From Tragulus kanchil (lineage: Eukaryota > Chordata > Mammalia > Artiodactyla > Tragulidae): 64,000 nucleotides of DNA. The position numbers and the translations under genes were made by a program. The notes beneath the pieces are model-generated. The model ran no database searches, had not been told where the DNA came from, and worked only from the letters and a program-made list of their open reading frames with translations. The stretch covers positions 104,772,794-104,836,793 of the forward strand of contig JAIOJX010000032.1 in the NCBI GenBank assembly GCA_022376925.1, given 5' to 3'. Shown here one piece after another: positions 10,691 through 21,775 of this stretch (positions are counted from its first letter, which is position 1; each line of letters starts with the position of its first letter).

Positions 10691-12856
10691 TTCCCCTCCC
10701 TCATCCCATACTGTGGCCCCTGGTGCTTTACGGGAGCTGTGGGCCTGCTGTTGAGCATGGAGTCTCGTGGGAAAAGCAGGTGTCAGAGGCGGGAGGAAGT
10801 TCAGGGCAGGAGAGCATCATTCCCAGTGGGGATGAACCTGGGAAGACTTCATGGAGGAGGGGCCATTTGCCCGAGGTGTTAAAGAATGGGAAGGGTTACA
10901 GGGATGGTGATGGGAGGGAGAAGGTGGTAGGGGAAGGCAGACACAAAGGTAGGGGAAGGACTGCAGGCCGCTCAGCCATCCCTGTGCCTGGATCTCTGGC
11001 TTCAGCAGGAGTGTCTTCTCTCCTCCCACCACTTCCCCCTTCCCCACCTTTCCCTTGCTGAGAGCTCAGAGCACGTGTTTATAGGGACTAGTCAAAATAC
11101 AGACGCAGACAGATTTATCCCCCCTGAGCCCATGGTTGCATTCCTGGACACAAGAGGGGCAGCGGGCCCGTGGAGATGTTTGCAGAGAAAACAGAGCCTA
11201 ATGAGAGTCTGATGAGGGGCTTGCCGTGAACCAGGGGTGGGGCAGGCATCTCCTGCCACACACAGGGCTGAGCTGGCTCTGCAGGAAGCACTGCTTATCT
11301 GGCGGTGGGGCCACTCGGCCTCTGGGGGGCGCCCCCCAGCTCCTCAGCCGTAGCAGTGTCCCAGTGGCAAGGTGGGGGGAGGCTGGGGTCGTCCAGCCCT
11401 GAGATCAGGCTGTGTGGCCCTAGGTGGTCCAGCAAACGTTTCCTTCCCTGTAACGTGATGGATGCACTGGCCTCTCCGATTCAAGGTGAGAGTGACAGTG
11501 AGGTGAACACCAGCCCACAGCCTGCCTCTGGGAGCCCCGGCCAGTAAGGACAGTGGTCACCACCTCCTAGTGACAGGAGGTTGCCAGCCCCAGCTAACTG
11601 GAACTCCCCTAGCCAGCATCCTGCCTCAGCCTCCTCCCTGTGCAGGCGTAGAAAGGACCACTGGGCTGGTGGCAGGAGGTGGGGGCTTTGGTTCAGAGCT
11701 GCCATCCTTCTTATCTGGGTACATATGTCCCCTCCGAATCTTCCCCCCAGCTCCCTCCCCACCCCATCCCTCCACAGAGGGTCACCACAGAGCCCCTGTT
11801 TGAGATCCCCTAGTCCCACAGCATATTCCCCTCCCTCATCCCATACTGTGGCCCATGGTGCTTTACGGGAGCTGTGGGCCTGCTGTTGAGCATGGAGTCT
11901 CGCGGGAAAAGCAGATGTCAGAGGCGGGAGGAAGTTCAGGGCAGGAGAGCATCATTCCCAGTGGGGATGAACCTGGGAAGACTTCATGGAGGAGGGGCCA
12001 TTTGCCCAAGGTGTTAAAGAATGGGAAGGGTTACAGGGATGGTGATGGGAGGGAGAAGGTGGTAGGGGAAGGCAGACACAAAGGTAGGGGGAGGACTGCA
12101 GCCCGCTCAGCCATCCCTGTGCCCGGATCTCTGGCTTCAGCAGGAGTGTCTTCTCCCCTCCCACCACTTCCCCCTTCCCCACCTTTCCCTTCCTGAGAGC
12201 TCAGAGCACGTGTTTATAGGGACTAGTCAAAATACAGACGCAGACAGATTTATCCCCCCTGAGCCCATGGTTGCATTCCTGGACACAAGAGGGGCGGCGG
12301 GCCCGTGGAGATGTTTGCAGAGAAAACAGAGCCTAATGAGAGTCTGATGAGGGGCTTGCCGTGAACCAGGGGTGGGGCAGGCATCTCCTGCCACACACAG
12401 GGCTGAGCTGGCTCTGCAGGAAGCACTGCTTATCTGGCGGTGGGGCCACTCGGCCTCTGGGGGGCGCCCCCCAGCTCCTCAGCCGTAGCAGTGTCCCAGT
12501 GGCAAGGTGGGGGGAGGCTGGGGTCGTCCAGCCCTGAGATCAGGCTGTGTGGCCCTAGGTGGTCCAGCAAACGTTTCCTTCCCTGTAACGTGATGGATGC
12601 ACTGGCCTCTCCGATTCAAGGTGAGAGTGACAGTGAGGTGAACACCAGCCCACAGCCTGCCTCTGGGAGCCCCGGCCAGTAAGGACAGTGGTCACCACCT
12701 CCTAGTGACAGGAGGTTGCCAGCCCCAGCTAACTGGAACTCCCCTAGCCAGCATCCTGCCTCAGCCTCCTCCCTGTGCAGGCGTAGAAAGGACCACTGGG
12801 CTGGTGGCAGGAGGTGGGGGCTTTGGTTCAGAGCTGCCATCTCTTCTTATCTGGGT
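10583..12856. repeat. Direct ~1.135-kb duplication D3 (10583-11717 / 11718-12856)
   Basis: The block from GGTACATATGTCCCC restarts at 11718, sharing only GGT at the join. Copy 1 ends in CTTCTTATCTGG. Copy 2 ends in the same words and then continues into unique GTGGACCCACC. There are about ten single-base differences, mostly transitions, plus a 1-bp indel (CATCCTTC versus CATCTCTTC). Confidence 0.97.
10850..10950 (-). mobile_element. Probable antisense L2 fragment
   Basis: 'AAGACTTCATGGAGGAGGGGCCATTTGCCCGAGG' resembles the reverse complement of the L2 3' region. The same sequence recurs at about 11985-12085 in the second copy of D3. Confidence 0.45.
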
Positions 12857-13085
12857 GGACCCACCATCTGTTGAGCAAACCTTGTGGATTAAGGAAGAGA
12901 ATACCCACTGTAGCTGGGCGACCTCTAGGAACTTCCTGTCACCCGGGTATGGGTAATAGACACCCTCTGGGGCAACAGGTGACAGGCAGGAGGAAAGAAA
13001 GTGAGCATCTCTTGAGGCCTTCCTTGGGGGCTCCTTCCTTTGGGGTTCTTTCATTAATTACTTACCCCTAGCCGTTCCAAGGAGT

Positions 13086-13180
13086 TGTTGTTGTTCAGTT
13101 GCTTAGTCGTGTCCAGCTCTTTGCGACCCCTTCAGCTGCAGCATGCCAGGCTTCCCTGTCCTTCACTGTCTTCCGGAGAT
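13086..13180 (-). mobile_element. BovB LINE / BovA 3' end, antisense
   Basis: 'GTTGTTCAGTTGCTTAGTCGTGTCC' and 'TTTGCGACCCC' followed by 'GCCAGGCTTCCCTGTCCTTCACTGTC' is the reverse complement of the BovB 3' terminus, which BovA SINEs share. Confidence 0.85.
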
Positions 13181-13299
13181 AACATTGTCTCCCATAGGCA
13201 TTCCTGTGGGGATTAAACCATGCAAGGGCTGACACTGAGGCCTTGAATTTTGGTCACAGCAGGATTGGATGACCAGACCAGGTGCTGGGTGTTGCCTCC

Positions 13300-13750
13300 A
13301 GTTTCCGTTTCCGGTAGTCATGTACGAATGTGAGAGCTGGTCCATAAAGATGGCCGAGGCCTGGAGAATTGATGCTTTCCAACTGTGGTGCTGGAGAAGA
13401 CTTGAGAGTCCCTTGGACAGCAAGGGGATCAGATCAGTCAATCCTAAAGGAAATCAACCCTGAATAGTCACTGGAAGGATTGATGCCAAAGTTGAAGCTC
13501 CAGTACTCATGTGAAGAGATGACTCACTGGAAAAAATCCTGATACTGGGAAAGATTCCTGATACTGGGAAAGATTGAGGGCAGGAGAAGAGGGAGCAATA
13601 GAGGGTGAGATGGCTGGATGGCATCACCGATTCAACAGACCTGCGTGTGAGCAGGCTCCGGGAGATGGTGAGGGACAGGGAAGCCTGGCCTGCTGTAGTT
13701 GATGGGGTCACAAAGAGTCAGACCCGACTGAGCAGCCGAACAACAACTTC
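13300..13750 (+). mobile_element. BovB (RTE-type) LINE 3' fragment
   Basis: It encodes a decayed C-terminal end of the BovB polyprotein (translated pieces such as CESW, IDAFQLWCWRRLESPLDS and GDREAW-like words, with stops and frameshifts) and ends with 'GTCACAAAGAGTCAGACCCGACTGAGCAGCC' plus a CAACAAC tail. A 19-bp unit, TCCTGATACTGGGAAAGAT, is tandemly doubled inside it (13537-13574). It is 5'-truncated and dead. Its copy lies at about 14510-14940. Confidence 0.88.
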
Positions 13751-15703
13751 TTGGAATGGCCAGGGATAAGTAATCAGTGAAAGAACCCCAAAGGGAGGCC
13801 TCAGGCGATGCTTGCTTTCCTCTCCTCCTGCCTGTCACCTGTCACCCCAGAGAGTGTCTGAGAGACCAGGCGAGCGGGCTCTGGAGCGTGTAAGAGGTGA
13901 TGTGAGCTGGGCCCACCTCCACCCACAGCTGTCGAAGATGCGAGCGGCCCCCTCCAAGTCCAGCTCTCCTGCCTACCTCCATTCTAGCTCCTGTCTTCCC
14001 TTCCTTCCCTGCCTCCATCCTGTGACCTCCTCCTCTCAGCTCTGGAAATGCTGGGTTCCAGCCCCGTCTCTGCCCCTCGCAGGCTGTGTGACCTGGACTA
14101 CGTCACATGATGGCTCTGAGACTGCATCCTCACAGGAAGGAGCCTGCAGCACAAGGAGCTCTCAGGAGCCTCCTGGTCACACCTCTGGATGCTTCGTGCA
14201 TCAAGGCCAGGGAAAGAGTCGGCATGTCAGGGAGTTCAGTTCATGGCAGACACAGGGAGCCTGCGGGACGTGGTCCAGCCTCCCGCAGGCCCTGCATGAC
14301 CTGGCCTACTCTGCCCCAGTGAGCTTAGGGCTCCACCGCCTGCTCCATTCAGGCCACCTGGAGGCTTTCCATCCTCTGAGCCCACCCTGTGCCCTCGTGC
14401 TTCTGGGCTCTTGCATGGTTGCTCTCTTTGGCTCGAGAACTCCTATTGATTGCTCAAAACCCAGCTCTGATGGCCCCTCTTTGAGTCCTTCCCACTTCTT
14501 TCAGGCAGTTGGACGAATGTGAGAGCTGGTCCATAAAGATGGCCGAGGCCTGGAGAATTGATGCTTTCCAACTGTGGTGCTGGAGAAGACTCTTGAGAGT
14601 CCCTTGGACAGCAAGGGGATCAGATCAGTCAATCCTAAAGGAAATCAACCCTGAATAGTCACTGGAAGGATTGATGCCAAAGTTGAAGCTCCAGTACTCA
14701 TGTGAAGAGACGACTCACTGGAAAAAATCCTGATACTGGGAAAGATTCCTGATACTGGGAAAGATTGAGGGCAGGAGAAGAGGGAGCAATAGAGGGTGAG
14801 ATGGCTGGATGGCATCACCGATTCAACAGACCTGCATGTGAGCAGGCTCCGGGAGATGGTGAGGGACAGGGAAGCCTGGCCTGCTGTAGTTGATGGGGTC
14901 ACAAAGAGTCAGACCCGACTGAGCAGCCAAACAACAACTTCTTGGAATGGCCAGGGATAAGTAATCAGTGAAAGAACCCCAAAGGGAGGCCTCAGGCGAT
15001 GCTTGCTTTCCTCTCCTCCTGCCTGTCACCTGTCACCCCAGAGAGTGTCTGAGAGACCAGGCGAGCGGGCTCTGGAGCGTGTAAGAGGTGATGTGAGCTG
15101 GGCCCACCTCCACCCACAGCTGTCGAAGATGCGAGCGGCCCCCTCCAAGTCCAGCTCTCCTGCCTGCCTCCATTCTAGCTCCTGTCTTCCCTTCCTTCCC
15201 TGCCTCCATCCTGTGACCTCCTCCTCTCAGCTCTGGAAATGCTGGGTTCCAGCCCCGTCTCTGCCCCTCACAGGCTGTGTGACCTGGACTACGTCACATG
15301 ATGGCTCTGAGACTGCATCCTCACAGGAAGGAGCCTGCAGCACAAGGAGCTCTCAGGAGCCTCCTGGTCACACCTCTGGATGCTTCGTGCATCAAGGCCA
15401 GGGAAAGAGTTGGCATATCAGGGAGTTCAGTTCATGGCAGACACAGGGAGCCTGCGGGACGTGGTCCAGTCTCCCGCAGGCCCTGCATGACCTGGCCTAC
15501 TCTGCCCCAATGAGCTTAGGGCTCCACTGCCTGCTCCATTCAGGCCACCTGGAGGCTTTCCATCCTCTGAGCCCACCCTGTGCCCTCGTGCTTCTGGGCT
15601 CTTGCATGGTTGCTCTCTTTGGCTGGAGAACTCCTATTGATTGCTCAAAACCCAGCTCTGATGGCCCCTCTTTGAATCCTTCCCACTTCTTTCAGGCAGT
15701 TGG
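13324..15703. repeat. Direct ~1.19-kb duplication D4 (13324-14512 / 14513-15703)
   Basis: The block begins inside BovB at ACGAATGTGAGAGCTGG and restarts at 14513, directly after TTTCAGGCAGTTGG. Copy 2 ends with the same TTTCAGGCAGTTGG at 15703 and continues into unique GTTACTCTGAC. There is essentially no junction homology. The copies differ at roughly a dozen positions, nearly all C/T or G/A, plus a 2-bp CT indel. Confidence 0.97.
14281..14510 (+). mobile_element. L2 LINE fragment, truncated by the D4 junction
   Basis: 'GGCCCTGCATGACCTGGCCTACTCTGCC', then 'GAGAACTCCTATTGATTGCTCAAAACCCAGCTCTGATGGCCC' is L2 sense sequence. Here it stops at the D4 junction. The same element continues normally in copy 2. 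Confidence 0.65.
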
Positions 15704-15860
15704 TTACTCTGACTGGGTACAGGCACTCTTCACCCTGTGTTCTAGCTTATCTGCTCTTCTCTCTGGTTCCCCCAGTAGGCTTTGAGCTTCCCAGGGAGAG
15801 GAAGAGGGCCTAGTCCAGATGCCTTCTGCACCAGGCTCAGGGTCTGGCACAGACCGAGCA
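15470..15860 (+). mobile_element. L2 LINE fragment, continuous version
   Basis: This is the copy-2 counterpart of 14281-14510. It carries on through 'TCTGGTTCCCCCAGTAGGCTTTGAGCTTCCCAGGGAGAGG' to 'CAGGGTCTGGCACAGA', the expected order towards the L2 3' end. Its intact continuation indicates that copy 2 has the correct right-hand neighbour. Confidence 0.65.
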
Positions 15861-17920
15861 GGACCATTTTCTTCTCCCCAGGAGGAGTTTTGCTCCATTC
15901 CCACAGGTTCTTTGGAGGAAAGAGCCAGCATCGTAGGTGAGAACACTCTGCTCTGTCTAGGAGGCATAGGACTGGTGGAAAACAGAATGGGGCTGAGCTG
16001 GGAAGGGAGAAGTGTGAGCTAGGGAGCTGAAGGGTAAGAGCGGCCAGGGTGTGCTGCCTCCATAGTGGGCTGTGTGTGTGTTCTGTTCATTCATCCAGTG
16101 AGCATTTCCCGAGTGGCCGGCTTCATGTCCAGCCTTGCTTCAGTTTCCAGGGGAACAGGGGAGAATAGGAGAGAGACCCTGCCTGGAGAGGCTCAGGTGG
16201 GAGAGATGGAGGAAACATAGGTGGGGCAACCGGCAGGGGGATGCCCCCGGGGACCTGGAACTGAGAGGAGCCAGCCAGTAGCCTGGCGTGAGAGTGAGGC
16301 TGAGCCGGGGGTGTGCATGGTGGGGAGATGTGGACCGGCCCCCGGGGCTGGTGGACAGGAGGGCCTGTTTCGGACAGAACTTGTGGATGAGAGCGGTGGG
16401 AGGTCACAGGTCAGGCTGGAGGGATCCACAGGGAGCCTTTCCAGCGGCTCTGGTCTGGCGGTGGCACGGATTGCCGGAGGGAGGGCAGGGGGTGCAGACC
16501 TGGATAACCTGGCTGAGGCCAGAGCTGCTGGAGAGGAGGAGACGGGTCAGGGCCTGGTATGTGAGACTTGGCGTCAGGCTGGACGTGAACGATGAGGGTG
16601 CGGGAGACGGTCACAGGCAAGTGGGGAAGGGACAGTTGTCTCAGGAAATGACTTGTTGGAAGAGAGGGGAAAAGCACAAAGAGCTCAGCCCCGGTCTCTG
16701 CAACTCAGGGTAATTTTGGCTTTGGAGAGCAAGCCCTGCTAATCAGATTGTAAAAATCAGGTACCGGGGTTTTTGCAGAAAATGAAGCAGATCAAAGCCA
16801 GGGTCGATTAGGCTCTGACAGGCACTCTTCACCCTGTGTTCTAGCTTATCTGCTCTTCTCTCTGGTTCCCCCAGTAGGCTTTGAGCTTCCCAGGGAGAGG
16901 AAGAGGGCCTAGTCCAGATGCCTTCTGCACCAGGCTCAGGGTCTGGCACAGACCGAGCAGGACCATTTTCTTCTCCCCAGGAGGAGTTTTGCTCCATTCC
17001 CACAGGTTCTTTGGAGGAAAGAGCCAGCATCGTAGGTGAGAACACTCTGCTCTGTCTAGGAGGCATAGGACCGGTGGAAAACAGAATGGGGCTGAGCTGG
17101 GAAGGGAGAAGTGTGAGCTAGGGAGCTGAAGGGTAAGAGCGGCCAGGGTGTGCTGCCTCCATAGTGGGCTGTGTGTGTGTTCTGTTCATTCATCCAGTGA
17201 GCATTTCCCGAGTGGCCGGCTTCATGTCCAGCCTTGCTTCAGTTTCCAGGGGAACAGGGGAGAATAGGAGAGAGACCCTGCCTGGAGAGGCTCAGGTGGG
17301 AGAGATGGAGGAAACATAGGTGGGGCAACCGGCAGGGGGATGCCCCCGGGGACCTGGAACTGAGAGGAGCCAGCCAGTAGCCTGGCGTGAGAGTGAGGCT
17401 GAGCCGGGTGTGTGCATGGTGGGGAGATGTGGACCGGCCCCCGGGGCTGGTGGACAGGAGGGCCTGTTTCGGACAGAACTTGTGGATGAGAGCGGTGGGA
17501 GGTCACAGGTCAGGCTGGAGGGATCCACAGGGAGCCTTTCCAGCGGCTCTGGTCTGGCGGTGGCACGGATTGCCGGAGGGAGGGAGGGCAGGGGGTGCAG
17601 ACCTGGATAACCTGGCTGAGGCCAGAGCTGCTGGAGAGGAGGAGACGGGTCAGGGCCTGGTATGTGAGACTTGGCGTCAGGCTGGACGTGAACGATGAGG
17701 GTGCGGGAGACGGTCACAGGCAAGTGGGGAAGGGACAGTTGTCTCAGGAAATGACTTGTTGGAAGAGAGGGGAAAAGCACAAAGAGCTCAGCCCCGGTCT
17801 CTGCAACTCAGGGTAATTTTGGCTTTGGAGAGCAAGCCCTGCTAATCAGATTGTAAAAATCAGGTACCGGGGTTTTTGCAGAAAATGAAGCAGATCAAAG
17901 CCAGGGTCGATTAGGCTCTG
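15719..17920. repeat. Direct ~1.10-kb duplication D5 (15719-16817 / 16818-17920)
   Basis: ACAGGCACTCTTCACCC occurs at 15719 and again at 16818. Copy 1 ends in GATTAGGCTCTG and copy 2 ends in the same words before unique ATTAAACATGG. Differences are few: for example GACTGGTGG versus GACCGGTGG, GGGGGTGTG versus GGGTGTGTG, and one extra GGGA unit in copy 2 near 17581. Confidence 0.97.
16085..16620 (-). mobile_element. Probable antisense L2 LINE
   Basis: 'TTCATTCATCCAGTGAGCATTTCCCGAGTGG' followed by the purine-rich series up to 'GTGAACGATGAGGGTGCGGGAGACGGTCACAGG' has the order of an L2 3' half read in antisense. It is strongly diverged. A second copy lies at about 17184-17720. Confidence 0.45.
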
Positions 17921-17969
17921 ATTAAACATGGCTGAGGAGGGTCAGACTCATTACTGAGGAATGTACACA

Positions 17970-18255
17970 GGCCGGCAGCGCTGACGGGGGATAATAACAG
18001 ATCGCACCCGGCAGCGCAGACACCACGGCGCTCTGGGGACGCAGCACTCCGTGGCGGGGCGGCCGCAAGGAATGGCATGTCCGCCGGCTCCGAGGGGAAT
18101 GAAGGTGGCAGGGGACGCGTGTGCAAGGCTAGTCCCCTCTCTCCAGGTCTCTGTGGCCTTTGTCACTCTGCAGCCTCCGAGTGCGGGGCATCGGCAGAGG
18201 CCGGCCGAGCCCTGGCCTGGCTGTTTTCCGCCTCTCTGCGCTTGCTCACGTCCTT
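17970..18255. promoter_or_regulatory. CpG-dense patch with NotI site
   Basis: I count roughly 25 CpG dinucleotides in about 285 bp, far above the surrounding sequence, with a GCGGCCGC site at 18058-18065. It is short for a promoter island, and no recognisable first exon follows. It could be a small orphan CpG island, an enhancer or chance. Confidence 0.3.
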
Positions 18256-18264
18256 CCTGTTGAG

Positions 18265-18560
18265 TTGAATGACTTCCTCACCCTCTCCTATCTTCCGTTT
18301 CCGTCCAGGACACTGCTTGCTTGCATCTCCTCCAGGAAGTCTTTCTTGATCCCCCGAGCCCAGGTCAGGTGTCTCCTCTGCTTCCCCCCGACGTCCCCCA
18401 TCACTTGGGGTTGTCATCACTTGTGTCCACAGGTGTCCCCCGACCCCTCCAGACTGAATCCCTTGATGGCAGAGTGTCTCCCCACTTCCTGCGCGTCCAT
18501 CTTGGGGCCAGGCCCGGAGCCGATGGTCAGGCTGTGTTCATGGGTGGGGCTGAGCCAGGT
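18265..18560 (+). mobile_element. L2 LINE 3' region
   Basis: 'TCCAGGAAGTCTTTCTTGATCCCCCGAGCCCAGGTCAGGTG' and the later 'AATCCCTTGATGGCAGAGTGTCTCC' segment match the L2 3' order. A long open frame (295 codons from 18160) runs through it but is explained by GC content and repeat sequence, not by a gene. Confidence 0.55.
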
Positions 18561-19480
18561 CTCTGAAACCGCACAGCTTTGGAAGAGCAGAGCAGGCTCA
18601 GGCTGGGCCTGGGAACCGTGGGAGTGGTCCCAGGGCTTCCGCTCATGGGGTGGGGATGGAGTGCAGGCCAGGACTGGGCGTCCCTGGGGGCTCCCTCACC
18701 TGCTGCCCGGCCGAGGAGAGGCGGGTGACTCACGCCAGGAGGGCGTGAAGGAGGTGCCATGGAAGGGATCATGGGAATGTGGGTGCCAGGCTGGAGAGCT
18801 TGGACTCGATGCTCTGGACACAGCGGGGCCACCGAAGATTCTAGATTTGGGGACGGTGACAGAAACTGAGCTTCAGGAGAAGCCGATGTTCCTTCTGCTG
18901 TCAGAATGCAGTCCCCTGCCCCACGGCCCCACACTCGGCTGCCCTGGTGGATCTGACCTCCACTGGCTGCTTCACCCCTCAGCGCGGAGTGCGGCATCCC
19001 TGCCTTGGTCCCTGGGCACAGCCTCATGGGGCCTGGGCTGGTCCTGAGGACGGAGGAGTGAGAGCAAGCCGGGCTGGGTCAGCCTGAAATCAGCCTGAGC
19101 TGGGTTCTCGCACTCCACAGACACTCACCTCCTGGGTGCCACGCCTCCCCTGTGAGCCCGGGGATGCTCTGAGGTTCTGGCAGCCTGGCTCCCTCCGGAG
19201 ACGGGAGGAGGAGCTGGACTGCAGAGGTCTGGGAGGGGTTCGCCCATCTGAAGGGAGACATGGATGCCCCCAGGCCTGACTGGAAACGTTTGGGGTTTAG
19301 AAGGAAGGAACACAAAAGCCCTTAACCTCCCAGCTGGAATGTGGACACTTCATCCCTCTTGCTCTTCTGTCCCTCCTCCAACCCCATAAATGTCCAGTTT
19401 GGGGAAAGGATTCAGCCCTAAGCCCTAGCAGAATAAGGTTGATTAAGAAACTGAGCTCCATAAAATTGTCCTTGCTCTGG
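18561..19480. other. No feature recognised
   Basis: GC-rich sequence with overlapping open frames on both strands, none resembling a known protein. The part around 18700-18860 is purine-rich and might be very old antisense L2. Confidence 0.35.
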
Positions 19481-19481
19481 T

Positions 19482-21775
19482 GAGCTGGTGGGTGGGGAGA
19501 GTCCCTGGAGCTCGGGCCTGGAGAGGACAGCGTGGAGCCCGCCTCCTTCTAATTCAGGCCCTTCCAGCACCGGAGTCCCCGCTGCAGGCGCCCCGGCCAG
19601 TGACGACCAGCATCTGCTGAGTTTCTCCGCCCCACCCCCACCCCAGGTACCCACTTCCGGACTCTAACTCTCATTACTGGACAAGCATTTTCTGGGCTCC
19701 TGGTGGGGGAGTTCCTTTGTTCCACATACCTGCCCTGTGCCAGGTCTCCTGCCTGCTGGAAACACGGATGTGCTCTGGGCAGGACTGGTTTACATCCTCT
19801 GTTCACAGTGAGCCCAACGCAGTGCTGACGGACTCCTTGTGGGGACCCACTGCGGGAGGTGGAACCTTCATATCCGCCCTCTACAGATGGGGCCCACCGA
19901 GGTAGCGTAGCTCACACAGGGTCATGCAGGACCTGAGCAGCAGAGATGGAGCTCTCACCCAGGATTCTGATGCACCGTTCCTGCTTTTGGTCACCATATA
20001 CTACAGCTCGTTGAGTGGGAGCCTTTAGCGAGAGGCTCAGGCCCGGAGACTTCTGACCTGGGGGACAGTCACACCACCAGACCGGAGGACTGTCGTCAGA
20101 GAGTTCCGGGTGTGAGTGCTCAGAGGAGGCCCTGCACTTGATCAATGCTCATAGTTGTTAGTGGCATGTACCAGGCGTGCAGGTGGGGGAGCGAGGAAGC
20201 GGGACCCCAGACGCCACGTGCCAGGCCTGGGCTCGTCTGACCCTTGCCTCTGCTCTTGGCTTAGGGGAGGGCTCAGCATTGCCGCGTGTGCCTAGGAACT
20301 GTTCTCGTGGGGGCTCCCTACGTCCTACTTCCAGCTCCTCCATGTGCCCTGTCCTGTAGCCTCCTGGGCCTCCCTTGCTTGTGTCCAGTGTCTGCATCCC
20401 CACTGTCACTGCCCCTGTCCAAGCATGGCCATTTCCGTGACCTCCCAGGTGGGCTCCCTATTGCCCCTCTAGGTTGCTTCCCACCCTACAGTTAGGATGA
20501 CCTTTTAAGACACAGATCTGATCCTATCACACACCCTTAACCTGCTTAAGACTACATTGGTTGCTGCTTTTTTCAGAGCAGCATCTGTATTTATACCTTT
20601 GCCCACAGGGTTCTGTGCTGTCTGGCCCAGAGCTGGTGGGTGGGAGAGTCCCTGGAGCTCGGGCCTGAGAGGACAGCGTGGAGCCCGCCTCCTTCTAATT
20701 CAGGCCCTTCCAGCACCGGAGTCCCCGCTGCAGGCGCCCCGGCCAGTGATGACCAGCATCTGCTGAGTTTCTCCGCCCCACCCCCACCCCAGGTACCCAC
20801 TTCCGGACTCTAACTCTCATTACTGGACAAGCATTTTCTGGGCTCCTGGTGGGGGAGTTCCTTTGTTCCACATACCTGCCCTGTGCCAGGTCTCCTGCCT
20901 GCTGGAAACACGGATGTGCTCTGGGCAGGACTGGTTTACATCCTCTGTTCACAGTGAGCCCAACGCAGTGCTGACGGACTCCTTGTGGGGACCCACTGCG
21001 GGAGGTGGAACCTTCATATCCACCCTCTACAGATGGGGCCCACCGAGGTAGCGTAGCTCACACAGGGTCATGCAGGACCTGAGCAGCAGAGATGGAGCTC
21101 TCACCCAGGATTCTGATGCACCGTTCCTGCTTTTGGTCACCATATACTACAGCTCGTTGAGTGGGAGCCTTTAGCGAGAGGCTCAGGCCCGGAGACTTCT
21201 GACCTGGGGGACAGTCACACCACCAGACCGGAGGACTGTCGTCAGAGAGTTCCGGGTGTGAGTGCTCAGAGGAGGCCCTGCACTTGATCGATGCTCGTAG
21301 TTGTTAGTGGCATGTACCAGGCGTGCAGGTGGGGGAGCGAGGAAGCGGGACCCCAGACGCCACGTGCCAGGCCTGGGCTCGTCTGACCCTTGCCTCTGCT
21401 CTTGGCTTAGGGGAGGGCTCAGCATTGCCGCGTGTGCCTAGGAACTGTTCTCGTGGGGGCTCCCTACGTCCTACTTCCAGCTCCTCCATGTGCCCTGTCC
21501 TGTAGCCTCCTGGGCCTCCCTTGCTTGTGTCCAGTGTCTGCATCCCCACTGTCACTGCCCCTGTCCAAGCATGGCCATTTCCGTGACCTCCCAGGTGGGC
21601 TCCCTGTTGCCCCTCTAGGTTGCTTCCCACCCTACAGTTAGGATGACCTTTTAAGACACAGATCTGATCCTATCACACACCCTTAACCTGCTTAAGACTA
21701 CATTGGTTGCTGCTTTTTTCAGAGCAGCATCTGTATTTATACCTTTGCCCACAGGGTTCTGTGCTGTCTGGCCCA
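19482..21775. repeat. Direct ~1.15-kb duplication D6 (19482-20629 / 20630-21775)
   Basis: GAGCTGGTGGGTGGG recurs at 20630, joined directly after CTGTCTGGCCCA. Copy 2 ends with the same CTGTCTGGCCCA at 21775 and runs on into CCTTTCCCTGG, the natural continuation of an L2 element. So copy 1's right edge is the artificial one. Differences are a handful of transitions and 1-bp G indels. Confidence 0.97.

Larger units (their letters stand above)
12958..13863. repeat. Imperfect inverted repeat (arms 12958-13177 and about 13657-13863)
   Basis: The right arm read in reverse complement matches the left arm in order: GACAC(C/T)CTCTGGGG, ACAGGTGACAGGCAGGAGGA, GGGGTTCTTTCA, ATTACTTA, CCATTCCAA, TTGTTGTTC, then a BovB 3' tail. 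I judge the arms to be in the low-to-mid 80s percent identical, with a 15-bp insertion in the left arm. The inner part of each arm is a BovB 3' end pointing outward. The outer ~130 bp is non-BovB flank, also inverted. The spacer is about 480 bp. It is clearly older than the 1.1-kb duplications. Confidence 0.8.

Noticed and set aside
13300..13750. Functional BovB reverse transcriptase
   Set aside because: Only the 3'-terminal coding part is present, with stops, frameshifts and an internal 19-bp duplication; the polymerase and endonuclease domains are absent.
13812..15785. Paired long open frames (236 and 260 codons) in the D4 copies
   Set aside because: They are the same sequence duplicated, begin in the inverted-repeat flank and end in L2 sequence, so the apparent conservation of the frame is just the duplication.
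18160..19047. 295-codon open frame, the longest in the window
   Set aside because: It overlaps an L2 3' region, has no recognisable domain and its composition is that of GC-rich non-coding DNA. Opposite-strand frames are also open.
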